Source: Pseudomonas lactis | GTDB taxonomy: Bacteria > Pseudomonadota > Gammaproteobacteria > Pseudomonadales > Pseudomonadaceae | NCBI RefSeq assembly: GCF_001439845.1 | Contig: NZ_JYLO01000004.1 | Location: forward strand, 372,001 to 436,000 | Reading direction: 5' to 3' | Length of the DNA: 64,000 nt | Made by a program: the position numbers and the translations under genes | Notes under the pieces: model-generated | What the model was told of the DNA's origin: nothing | Seen by the model: the letters and a program-made list of their open reading frames with translations, nothing else | Databases searched by the model: none | Shown: positions 42,715-50,325 of the stretch, in pieces | Layout: each line of letters starts with the position of its first letter | How positions within the stretch are numbered: position 1 is the stretch's first letter

Positions 42715-43515
42715 ATGCAGATTTCCTTGCAGCAACAAGTGGCCCTGGTCACCGGGGCCAGTTCCGGTATTGGCGCGGGCGCGGCCAAAGCCTTGGCCGC
42801 AGCAGGCGCGGCGGTGGTGCTTAACTACAACTCCCAGGCGGCACCGGCGGAGGCCCTCGCCGCGCAGATCAATGCCAACGGCGGCCGAGCGCTTGCGATT
42901 GGCGGCGATGTGTCCAAGGAGGCCGATGTCGAACGCCTGTTCGCGCAAACCCTCGACGCCTTCGGCCATCTGGATATTCTGGTGGCCAATTCCGGCCTGC
43001 AAAAAGATGCCAATCTGGTGGATATGACCCTTGAGGATTGGAACACCGTGATTGGGGTCAACCTCACCGGGCAGTTCCTCTGCGCACGGGCGGCGGTGCG
43101 TATCTTCAATCGCCAGGGTATTCGCGAAGGTGTGTCACGGGCCGCCGGCAAAATCATCCATATGAGTTCGGTGCATCAAGTCATCCCCTGGGCCGGGCAT
43201 GTGAATTACGCGGCGTCCAAGGGCGGCGTGGAGATGCTGATGCGCACCCTCGCTCAGGAAGTCAGCGAACAGCGCATCCGTATCAATGGCATTGCGCCTG
43301 GGGCGATTCGCACGGCGATCAACCGTGCGGCCACCGAAGGCGCGGCAGAACAAGAGCTGCTTAAATTGATTCCTTATGGTCGTGTCGGTGACGTCGAAGA
43401 CGTGGCCAATGCCGTGGTGTGGCTGGCCAGCGACGCTTCTGATTATGTGGTTGGCAGCACGCTGTTCATTGATGGCGGCATGAGCCTTTATCCGGAGTTT
43501 CGTGGCAATGGTTGA
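42715..43515 (+). CDS. short-chain dehydrogenase/reductase (glucose 1-dehydrogenase-like)
   Basis: A 266-residue classical SDR. The cofactor motif TGASSGIGAGAAKALA is near residue 13, NSG (usually NAG) near 92, and the catalytic set Ser (MSSVHQV), Tyr (NYAASKGG) and Lys four residues later near 163-167. PGAIRTAIN follows the active site. The text is closest to glucose/gluconate-type dehydrogenases. It is the first gene of a three-gene operon; its last 8 bases overlap the GH15 gene. A shared sugar pathway is plausible but not proven. Confidence 0.85.
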   Translation: MQISLQQQVALVTGASSGIGAGAAKALAAAGAAVVLNYNSQAAPAEALAAQINANGGRALAIGGDVSKEADVERLFAQTLDAFGHLDILVANSGLQKDANLVDMTLEDWNTVIGVNLTGQFLCARAAVRIFNRQGIREGVSRAAGKIIHMSSVHQVIPWAGHVNYAASKGGVEMLMRTLAQEVSEQRIRINGIAPGAIRTAINRAATEGAAEQELLKLIPYGRVGDVEDVANAVVWLASDASDYVVGSTLFIDGGMSLYPEFRGNG

Positions 43516-45334
43516 TTTCAAGAACGAACCTCAAAGCGCCATCGATGCCCACGGGATCATCGGCGACATGCGCAGCGCGGCACTGGTGAACGACCGCGGC
43601 AGCATCGACTTCTTCTGCTGGCCGGAATTCGACAGCCCCTCGGTGTTCTGCGCATTGCTCGACACGCCCGAGGCCGGCACGTTTCAGCTTACCCCGGACC
43701 TGCCCAACGCCCGCCGCGAGCAGATCTACCTGCCCGACACCAACGTGTTGCAGACTCGCTGGCTGAGCGATGAAGCGGTGGTGGAGATCACCGACCTGCT
43801 GACCGTCAGCGAAAACGTCGATGAACTGCCTTTGCTGATCAGGCGGGTACGGGTGGTCAGTGGCAAGGCGACTATCCACCTGAGCTGCGCCGTGCGCCAC
43901 GACTATGCCCGGGCCGCCACCGAAGCGAAGGCAGACGCTGCCAGTGTAGTGTTCACCGCCAGCGGCCAGCCCGGCCTGCGCCTGATCGGCAGCCAGCCGC
44001 TGACCCTGCAAGACAACACCGCCCTCGCCACGTTTACCCTCGCCCAGGAGGAAGGCGCTGAGTTTGTCCTCGGCGGCCAGGAGGATGCGCGCGTCACCAA
44101 CGACTGTACCGACCTCTACCTGGAGCGCACCTTGAAATTCTGGCGCGGCTGGATCAGCCAATCCAACTACCGCGGGCGCTGGCGCGAGATGGTCAACCGC
44201 TCGGCCCTGGCGCTGAAACTTTTGACCTCGCGCAAACACGGCGCCATCATCGCCGCCGCCACGTTCGGGCTGCCGGAAACGCCCGGCGGCGAACGCAACT
44301 GGGACTACCGCTACACCTGGATCCGCGATGCCTCGTTCACCGTCTATGCGTTCATGCGCCTGGGTTTCGTCGAGGAAGCCAACGCCTACATGCGCTGGCT
44401 CAGGGGCCGGGTCAGCGACTGCTGCGGCCAGCCGACCAAGATCAACATCCTGTACGGCATCGACGGCCGCCAGGAACTCCCGGAAACCACCCTCGACCAC
44501 TTGAGCGGCCACGGCGGCGCCCAACCGGTGCGGGTGGGCAATGAGGCGTTCGATCAGATCCAGCTGGATATCTACGGCGAACTGATGGACGCGGTTTACC
44601 TGGTGAACAAATACGGCGAAGCCATCTCCCACCAAGGCTGGAAACACACGGTGGAAGTGGTCGACCAGGTGTGTGAGATCTGGAACCACAAAGACGTAGG
44701 CATCTGGGAAATGCGCGGTGAGCAGCATCACTTCCTGCACTCACGCCTGATGTGCTGGGTGGCCCTGGACCGTGCCATTCGCCTGGCCTCCAAACGCTCA
44801 CTACCAGCGCCGTTCGCACGCTGGGACCAGACGCGCCAGGCGATCTACGCCGACATCTGGACGAACTTCTGGAACGAAGAGCGCGGGCATTTTGTGCAGC
44901 ATATCGGCAGCACCGCCCTCGACGGTTCGATGCTGTTGATGCCGCTGGTGCGCTTTGTCGCCGCCACGGACCCGCGCTGGCTGTCGACACTGCAAGCGAT
45001 CCAGAAAAGCCTGGTGCGTGACGGCATGGTCTACCGCTACCGCAATGACGACAGCCAGATCGATGGGCTGCAAGGCGTCGAAGGCGCGTTTGCCGCCTGC
45101 TCGTTCTGGTACGTCGAATGCCTGGCGCGCGCCGGGCAAGTTGAAAAAGCCCATCTGGAATTCGAACAGTTGCTGCGTTACGCCAACCCGCTGGGGTTGT
45201 ACGCCGAAGAGTTCGACAGCCAGGCCCGGCACCTGGGTAACACGCCCCAGGCCTTGAGCCATTTGGCATTGATCAGTGCGGCAACGTTCCTGGACCGCAA
45301 GCTCAGCGGGGAGAAAACCGTATGGCAACCCTGA
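43508..45334 (+). CDS. glycoside hydrolase family 15 protein (glucoamylase/trehalase-like)
   Basis: A 608-residue cytoplasmic GH15 protein. The N-terminal beta-sandwich begins AIDAHGIIGDMRSAALVNDR, then GSIDFFCWPEFDSPSVFCAL. The (alpha/alpha)6 catalytic barrel has the hallmark NWDYRYTWIRDASFTVYAFM near residue 265, and the later GVEGAFAACSFWYVECLARA carries a likely catalytic Glu. Substrate may be trehalose or an alpha-glucan. ATG 43508 is favoured over GTG 43502 because GGAG is then 9 bases away. It overlaps both neighbouring genes, so the operon is translationally coupled. Confidence 0.87.
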   Translation: MVDFKNEPQSAIDAHGIIGDMRSAALVNDRGSIDFFCWPEFDSPSVFCALLDTPEAGTFQLTPDLPNARREQIYLPDTNVLQTRWLSDEAVVEITDLLTVSENVDELPLLIRRVRVVSGKATIHLSCAVRHDYARAATEAKADAASVVFTASGQPGLRLIGSQPLTLQDNTALATFTLAQEEGAEFVLGGQEDARVTNDCTDLYLERTLKFWRGWISQSNYRGRWREMVNRSALALKLLTSRKHGAIIAAATFGLPETPGGERNWDYRYTWIRDASFTVYAFMRLGFVEEANAYMRWLRGRVSDCCGQPTKINILYGIDGRQELPETTLDHLSGHGGAQPVRVGNEAFDQIQLDIYGELMDAVYLVNKYGEAISHQGWKHTVEVVDQVCEIWNHKDVGIWEMRGEQHHFLHSRLMCWVALDRAIRLASKRSLPAPFARWDQTRQAIYADIWTNFWNEERGHFVQHIGSTALDGSMLLMPLVRFVAATDPRWLSTLQAIQKSLVRDGMVYRYRNDDSQIDGLQGVEGAFAACSFWYVECLARAGQVEKAHLEFEQLLRYANPLGLYAEEFDSQARHLGNTPQALSHLALISAATFLDRKLSGEKTVWQP

Positions 45335-46233
45335 CCACCCCACCCGCACTGCTGTATGTGCGCACCACCATGCTTGATGTGGCTTACGAAACCCACGGCC
45401 CCGTCGATGGCGAACCGGTGATCCTGTTGCATGGCTTCCCCTACGACCCTCGGGGCTACGACGACATCGCACCGGTGCTGGCTGAACGCGGTTATCGGGT
45501 ACTGGTCCCGTATTTACGCGGTTATGGCCCGACGCGATTTATCAACACGCAAGTGATGCGCTCCGGCCAACAGGCGGCGCTGGCCAAGGACTTGCTCGAC
45601 TTCATGGATGCCTTGGCCATCCCGCAAGCTACCCTCGCCGGCTTTGACTGGGGTGGGCGCGCCGCCTGTATTGTGGCGGCGCTGTGGCCGCAGCGGGTAC
45701 GCGGCCTGGTGACCGGCGATGGCTACAACATCCAGGCCATCAGCCAGTCGCTCAAACCTCGGGCACCTGAGACAGAGCACCGGCTCTGGTATCAGTACTA
45801 CTTTCACACCCAGCGCGGGGTCGATGGTTTGACGGCCAACCGGCGTGAACTCTGCCAATTGCTCTGGACGCTGTGGTCACCGTCCTGGGCCGAAGGGCCA
45901 AGCCGCTACGCCCTGACCGCGCCGTCGTTTGATAACCCGGATTTTGTCGAGGTGGTGATTCATTCGTATCGCCATCGCTTCATGTATGCGCCGGGTGATC
46001 CCGCGCTGGAATCCATCGAGCAGGCGCTGGTGCCACAACCGGCGATCTCGGTACCGAGCATTTCGTTGTGCGGGGCCGACGACGGTGTGGGCCCGCCGCC
46101 GCTTGTGGATGACGATGTGGAGCACTTCAGCGGCTTTTATCGCCGCCAGGTGTTGCCCGGCGTTGGCCACAATGTTTTCCAGGAAGCGCCCCAGGTCACG
46201 CTTCACGCTTTGCTGGAACTACTGGAGCGGTGA
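45322..46233 (+). CDS. alpha/beta hydrolase with Asp nucleophile (epoxide hydrolase/dehalogenase-like)
   Basis: A 303-residue alpha/beta hydrolase. The oxyanion motif is HGFPYDPRGYDD at residues 37-48. The nucleophile elbow is G107-F-D109-W-G-G, where an Asp replaces the usual Ser, as in epoxide hydrolases and haloalkane dehalogenases. The catalytic His is in GVGHNVFQEAPQ near residue 285. The substrate is unknown. It overlaps the GH15 gene by 13 bases. Its 3' end overlaps the convergent regulator gene by 15. Confidence 0.83.
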   Translation: MATLTTPPALLYVRTTMLDVAYETHGPVDGEPVILLHGFPYDPRGYDDIAPVLAERGYRVLVPYLRGYGPTRFINTQVMRSGQQAALAKDLLDFMDALAIPQATLAGFDWGGRAACIVAALWPQRVRGLVTGDGYNIQAISQSLKPRAPETEHRLWYQYYFHTQRGVDGLTANRRELCQLLWTLWSPSWAEGPSRYALTAPSFDNPDFVEVVIHSYRHRFMYAPGDPALESIEQALVPQPAISVPSISLCGADDGVGPPPLVDDDVEHFSGFYRRQVLPGVGHNVFQEAPQVTLHALLELLER

Positions 46234-47187
46234 AAAACGCTCCCGATACGCCTGTGGCGTCACCGACAAAGCCCTTAGAAAGCTGCGACGCAAGGTCTCT
46301 TCACAGCCAAAACCGCATTGCATGGCGATACGTTTGATGGAGGTTGTGCTGTCTGCCAGTTGCCGGCGTGCGTTTTCGACGCGAATCAGTTCCACGGCCC
46401 GCGCCGGGGTCTGGCCGGTCTCGGTGCGGTAGTGACGCACAAAGCTGCGCTCGCTCATACCGGCCTGGGCCGCCAGTGTGGCGATGCTCAACTCCAGCGT
46501 CAGGTTATCGGCGATCCAGGCATGCAGCTCGGCGAAGCGGCTGTCGCTCTTTTGCAGGGATAACGTCACGCTGAACTGCGACTGGCCGCCAGGGCGCTTG
46601 AGGAACACCACCAGGTGGCGCGCAACCTCCAAGGCAATCGCACGCCCCAGGTCATCCTCTACCAGGGCCAGGCACAGGTCGATCCCGGCGGTCACGCCAG
46701 CAGACGTCCACACCGCGCCTTGCTGGATGAAAATCGGATTGGCCTCCACCGTGAGCGCAGGGAACTTGCGCGCCAGTTCTTCACAGCGCGTCCAGTGCGT
46801 GGCCACGCGGCAACCATCGAGCAAACCACTGGCGGCCAGCAGAAAAGCCCCGGTGCACACTGAAGCCATGCGCCGGGTGTGCCGGGATTTATCACGCACC
46901 CATTGCACCAGCGTCGGGTCCTCGGCAACACCGTACACCCCCCAGCCACCGGCGATCACCAGCGTGTCGCAGGGCTGGTCAATGGCGGGCAGCGGCTCGG
47001 CCAGCAGCGCCAGGCCGGCCGACGTCATTACCGGCCCAGCCTGAGTAGCAATGACGTTGACCGCGTAGGGCAATGGCAAACCACGTTGGCGCGCCAGATC
47101 GTTAGCCGATGCGAACACTTGTAGAGGCCCGGTGACATCGAGCACCTGGGCATTCTCAAACGCGAGCACATGAATAATTTTTGGCAT
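46219..47187 (-). CDS. GlxA-type regulator (DJ-1/PfpI domain plus AraC helix-turn-helix)
   Basis: A 322-residue regulator. The N-terminal DJ-1/PfpI-like domain (about 1-190) runs from MPKIIHVLAFENAQVLDVTG and has SVCTGAFLLAASGLLDGCRV, with a Cys at the nucleophile position. The C-terminal AraC domain has LSIATLAAQAGMSERSFVRH and the second helix pair IAMQCGFGCEETLRRSFLRA. It is divergent from the isonitrile hydratase gene by 88 bases, so that gene is the likely target, and the DJ-1 part may sense the same or a related small molecule. Confidence 0.88.
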   Translation of the reverse strand: MPKIIHVLAFENAQVLDVTGPLQVFASANDLARQRGLPLPYAVNVIATQAGPVMTSAGLALLAEPLPAIDQPCDTLVIAGGWGVYGVAEDPTLVQWVRDKSRHTRRMASVCTGAFLLAASGLLDGCRVATHWTRCEELARKFPALTVEANPIFIQQGAVWTSAGVTAGIDLCLALVEDDLGRAIALEVARHLVVFLKRPGGQSQFSVTLSLQKSDSRFAELHAWIADNLTLELSIATLAAQAGMSERSFVRHYRTETGQTPARAVELIRVENARRQLADSTTSIKRIAMQCGFGCEETLRRSFLRALSVTPQAYRERFSPLQ

Positions 47188-47275
47188 GATTGGCGAGATT
47201 AGTGGGCTCAATGGCGTATTCGCCAAAGCCTAGGCTTCTACAGTAAGGACGTCCATCCCTTTCGGAGCGTGAATC

Positions 47276-47956
47276 ATGACCTTGCAGATCGGCTTTCTAT
47301 TGTTCCCCGGCATCCAGCAACTGGACCTTACCGGCCCCTATGATGTCCTCGGTTCGCTGCCAGACGTGAAACTGCACCTGGTGTGGAAAGACCTGGCACC
47401 GATCACCTCCAGCACCGGCTTGGTGTTCACGCCGACCATCACGTATGCTGACTGCCCGAACCTGGATGTGCTTTGCGTACCCGGCGGCGCCGGTGTGGGC
47501 CCGTTGATGGAAGACCCGCAAACCCTGGATTTTCTCAAGGCCCAGGCACAGACAGTGCGCTACATGACCTCGGTGTGCACCGGTTCATTGGTATTGGGCG
47601 CGGCAGGGTTACTGCGCGGTCGCAAGGCCACCACCCATTGGGCCTACCACCACCTGCTCGCCCCGCTCGGTGCTATTCCCGTACAGGAACGTGTGGTGCG
47701 TGACGGCAACCTGTTTACCGGCGGCGGGATCACCGCCGGCATCGACTTTGCCCTGACTCTGGCCGCGGAGTTGTACAGCGAAGCGGCGGCGCAACTGGTA
47801 CAACTGCAGATCGAATACGCGCCGGCCCCACCGTTTGACTCAGGCCGCCCGGAGACGGCGCCCCGGCATGTGCTGGAGGAAGCCAACAAGCGCACGGTGG
47901 AGTCACGCAGAGTGCGCGGGGAGATTGTTGCGCGGGCAGCTGCGCGGCTGGGGTGA
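47276..47956 (+). CDS. inhA: isonitrile hydratase (InhA), DJ-1/PfpI family
   Basis: A 226-residue DJ-1/PfpI enzyme that matches the Pseudomonas isonitrile hydratase in length and text: MTLQIGFLLFPGIQQLDLTG, then the catalytic C101 in MTSVCTGSLVLGAAGLLRGR, then GGGITAGIDFALTLAAELY. The enzyme hydrates isonitriles (isocyanides) to N-substituted formamides. Isonitriles are made as toxic metal-binding natural products, so the gene could serve detoxification or nutrition. It is paired with the divergent GlxA-type regulator. Confidence 0.85.
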   Translation: MTLQIGFLLFPGIQQLDLTGPYDVLGSLPDVKLHLVWKDLAPITSSTGLVFTPTITYADCPNLDVLCVPGGAGVGPLMEDPQTLDFLKAQAQTVRYMTSVCTGSLVLGAAGLLRGRKATTHWAYHHLLAPLGAIPVQERVVRDGNLFTGGGITAGIDFALTLAAELYSEAAAQLVQLQIEYAPAPPFDSGRPETAPRHVLEEANKRTVESRRVRGEIVARAAARLG

Positions 47957-47966
47957 ATGTTCATCC

Positions 47967-48085
47967 GTGGCGAGGGAGCTTGCTCCCGCTGGGGCGCGAA
48001 GCGGCCCCGTTCTTGGTTAGAGAATAATGGGACTGCTACGCAGTCCAGCGGGACGGTTCGACGCCTCGACAAGCTCCCTCGCCAC
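47967..48085. repeat. REPIN-type inverted repeat
   Basis: GTGGCGAGGGAGCTTG at 47967 and CAAGCTCCCTCGCCAC ending at 48085 are perfectly complementary arms. A smaller hairpin (GGGACTGC/GCAGTCC) lies inside. It separates inhA from the convergent DUF6124-type gene. Confidence 0.85.
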
Positions 48086-48121
48086 AGTACAGCGCTGCTT
48101 CTTAACTGACGGGCATCGCCG

Positions 48122-48376
48122 TTACTGCGCTCGCGTCTCGCCGCCTCCCTCTACTACCCGATCAACCAGCAACTGAACGCCCTCCACCATTCGGCAAATC
48201 CCCAGCACTACACTGCGCTGCGAACCTTCAACCTCAAAGGCCAGGTGCGCCGCAATGGCATTGATGGAGTCCAGATCCTGGGAGGCATTGACCAGCAGGG
48301 TTTCGGTGTCGAGGTTGGGATGGAGGGTGAAGAGCAGGTTTGAATCTGAAGGAGGATTGGGGCTGTCTTTGATCAT
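48122..48376 (-). CDS. DUF6124/DUF3077-type small protein
   Basis: An 84-residue soluble protein: MIKDSPNPPSDSNLLFTLHP, then DTETLLVNASQDLDSINAIA and HLAFEVEGSQRSVVLGICRM. This matches the small Pseudomonas family annotated DUF6124 (formerly DUF3077), which has many paralogues per genome and no known function. The middle is a two-helix segment with a conserved Leu-Leu-Val-Asn-Ala start. It precedes (on its strand) a hairpin-rich upstream zone that often accompanies these genes. Confidence 0.8.
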   Translation of the reverse strand: MIKDSPNPPSDSNLLFTLHPNLDTETLLVNASQDLDSINAIAAHLAFEVEGSQRSVVLGICRMVEGVQLLVDRVVEGGGETRAQ

Positions 48377-48934
48377 GGTGTAGTTCCTGAGAGTAATGGA
48401 CTACCACCGAGTTTTTCTCACGAACTGAAGGTGGCAGCTGTACGCGGAGTGAGAAAACCAAGACCCCAGGAGCTTGGCCACGCCGAAGCGTGCCCGCGCA
48501 CAGCCGCCATAACAGCGAGCCGAAAAGCGCGTGCACTGTATACGGTGAGCGCTTTTGCGCCAATGGAGTAGTTCGGATTTCTCACGTCCGGTCGCTGAAT
48601 TGGCAGCGACTGGGCAAGACTAGTGATGACCATTCTTAGCAGCAACCTGAAAGGGTTGTAGGAAAAAGCCGGGCTCGGTGCTTGACCTTAAGATGAGTCC
48701 TAGTCCGTTGTACGAAAGTGAATTGGCAGTAGATCAGTCACCGATGTTTGGCTGATCTACCGCTATCACACCTTCGGTATTTACACATCTCCAGGTATGG
48801 CGCTTTACCTGTGGGGGACTGTAAAAACCTTGGAGTGAAGTGCTGTCGTACTCCTGACACGTATCGCCCCCCCTCAGATCTGTACCATTATGCGGCCTTG
48901 GCGATTGCCGTTTAGACCGCTGACCGGTGCAGGC
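48377..48934. other. hairpin-rich intergenic zone at the left edge of the defence island
   Basis: No gene is supported in these 558 bases. There are several inverted repeats: TTTTCTCAC/GTGAGAAAA (about 48414-48456), AAAAGCGC/GCGCTTTT (48523-48530 with 48549-48556) and a perfect GTAGATCAG/CTGATCTAC (48729-48737 with 48752-48760). The first two belong to the leader of the DUF6124-type gene. The last lies nearer the island and could be a terminator, a protein site or an insertion junction. Confidence 0.5.
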
Positions 48935-50101
48935 CTAGGCGTTTTCTTCCTCGGCCTGGAAGACCTCGATGAGCTTTTGATTGTAGTCATCAAGGTAGCT
49001 CTGGAGCCCATCCCGGTCGATTAGTCGCACGCCTGCCGTGCTGGCCAACTCCTTCGCTGATTTCGTGTAATAGGAGTTCGTAACGACCATGGCCTCGTCA
49101 CAACCGTAGAAGGTTTTAGCAGAGATGGCCTGCTGCACAGCAGCGTTACCCACAGAGCCAGAGTAATTCTTCGCTTGGATGACCATGTTTTTACCGAACC
49201 GGGTAACGAAAAGGTCAGCGCCCTGATCTGCAGTTTTCTTGGTCTCTTTGACGTCGTAGCCGATGGTTTGGAAGATCTCAACCAAGAAGGCTTCAAACTG
49301 AAAACCGTCCATGGCATCCACTAGGTACATGGTGATGAACTGATTCGGATTGAAATGCTCGAGCTGAGATCCCAGCCGCTCGACGAGAATATCGAAATAA
49401 ATCTCCTCGCAGAGGCTCAGCCCATTCCGGAAAACCTGTATCGGGAGGAGTGGCACACCAGATGTCGACGCTGCTTGGGGATTGAATTGAACATTGGGGA
49501 AAGCTACGTCATTTTCCCAAAGGTAGTAATAGAACAGAGCCAAGTCAGACCTAAATGTCGTTCCTGCCTCTTCAATCCAAGAACGTAATGTGTCGGCAAG
49601 GTCAGTTCGAATGTGCCTGGTCAACTCTCTGGAGAAGCCCAGATAGGCAGAGTTGAAGGCGGTGGTCTGCAACAGCTTGTCCAAGAGAGATGGAAGCCCT
49701 TCAAGCTCGTCAAAGCCTTTGCGAATCAGGACTTCCCTAAACAGTTCCCTCTCGCTGTAAACCCCATCCAATCGTGGCCCAGGAACGCCCGCGTCATCGC
49801 TACTAGCTGCGCTTTCGCGAGTGGTATGAATAAAGTTCGTAAAGTATGGCTGCTTCAGCTCTGCGTACTTTCTCAAAACGTTATTCAGGAGATCGTTGAG
49901 CTGCGCTTGCTCCTTTTTCTTCCCGAAAAAGTCTTGGATCAAGCCTTTGGATCTGTATTGAAAGTCGGGATAAAACGAAGGATCCAGTGGCGTGAGGTGT
50001 CGCAACGTAAGCTCTGATGACGGCGAAACTTGAGAGCCCATGCACCAGGGGCATGCGATCTCGAAGGTAGTCCTATTGCATCCATTGCATTGGTAAATCA
50101 T
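48935..50101 (-). CDS. Mrr-like restriction endonuclease with N-terminal zinc ribbon
   Basis: A 388-residue protein. Four cysteines (C5, C8, C17, C20) form a zinc ribbon at the N-terminus. A helical region of unknown type spans about 40-260. The C-terminal domain (about 262-375) is an Mrr-type PD-(D/E)xK nuclease: E270 in FQFEAFLVEIFQTIGYDV, D296 in DQGADLFVTR and Q309-A-K311 in VIQAKNYSG. Such proteins cut modified or foreign DNA as type IV restriction enzymes. AAGGA lies 9 bases before the ATG at 50101. It diverges from the Gabija-like pair and heads a lower-GC island. Confidence 0.8.
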   Translation of the reverse strand: MIYQCNGCNRTTFEIACPWCMGSQVSPSSELTLRHLTPLDPSFYPDFQYRSKGLIQDFFGKKKEQAQLNDLLNNVLRKYAELKQPYFTNFIHTTRESAASSDDAGVPGPRLDGVYSERELFREVLIRKGFDELEGLPSLLDKLLQTTAFNSAYLGFSRELTRHIRTDLADTLRSWIEEAGTTFRSDLALFYYYLWENDVAFPNVQFNPQAASTSGVPLLPIQVFRNGLSLCEEIYFDILVERLGSQLEHFNPNQFITMYLVDAMDGFQFEAFLVEIFQTIGYDVKETKKTADQGADLFVTRFGKNMVIQAKNYSGSVGNAAVQQAISAKTFYGCDEAMVVTNSYYTKSAKELASTAGVRLIDRDGLQSYLDDYNQKLIEVFQAEEENA

Positions 50102-50325
50102 CGTTTTCGTTCCTTCCCAAGTCATCGCGCGCCTTCACGCACATCCTGCTAGCGACCATAGCTCAGTGCCATCACTCAGTCCACGAGCTTGTTTCTACTG
50201 CACACAGACGCATCAATGATGGCGAAACCCCATCACGGCGGTTGGAGTGCCGGGCCGGCTAAGCTAGAGTTCCAGCATCTATCAGCCGGACGCTCCGTTG
50301 CTGAGCAGTCACCAGGGAAGCGACT

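Noticed and set aside
43466..44740. A 424-codon minus-strand frame opposite the GH15 gene
   Set aside because: No motif, and the GH15 signature is on the plus strand.
48234..48563. A 109-codon minus-strand frame overlapping the DUF6124-type gene
   Set aside because: It is in another frame over a recognisable small gene and its hairpin leader.
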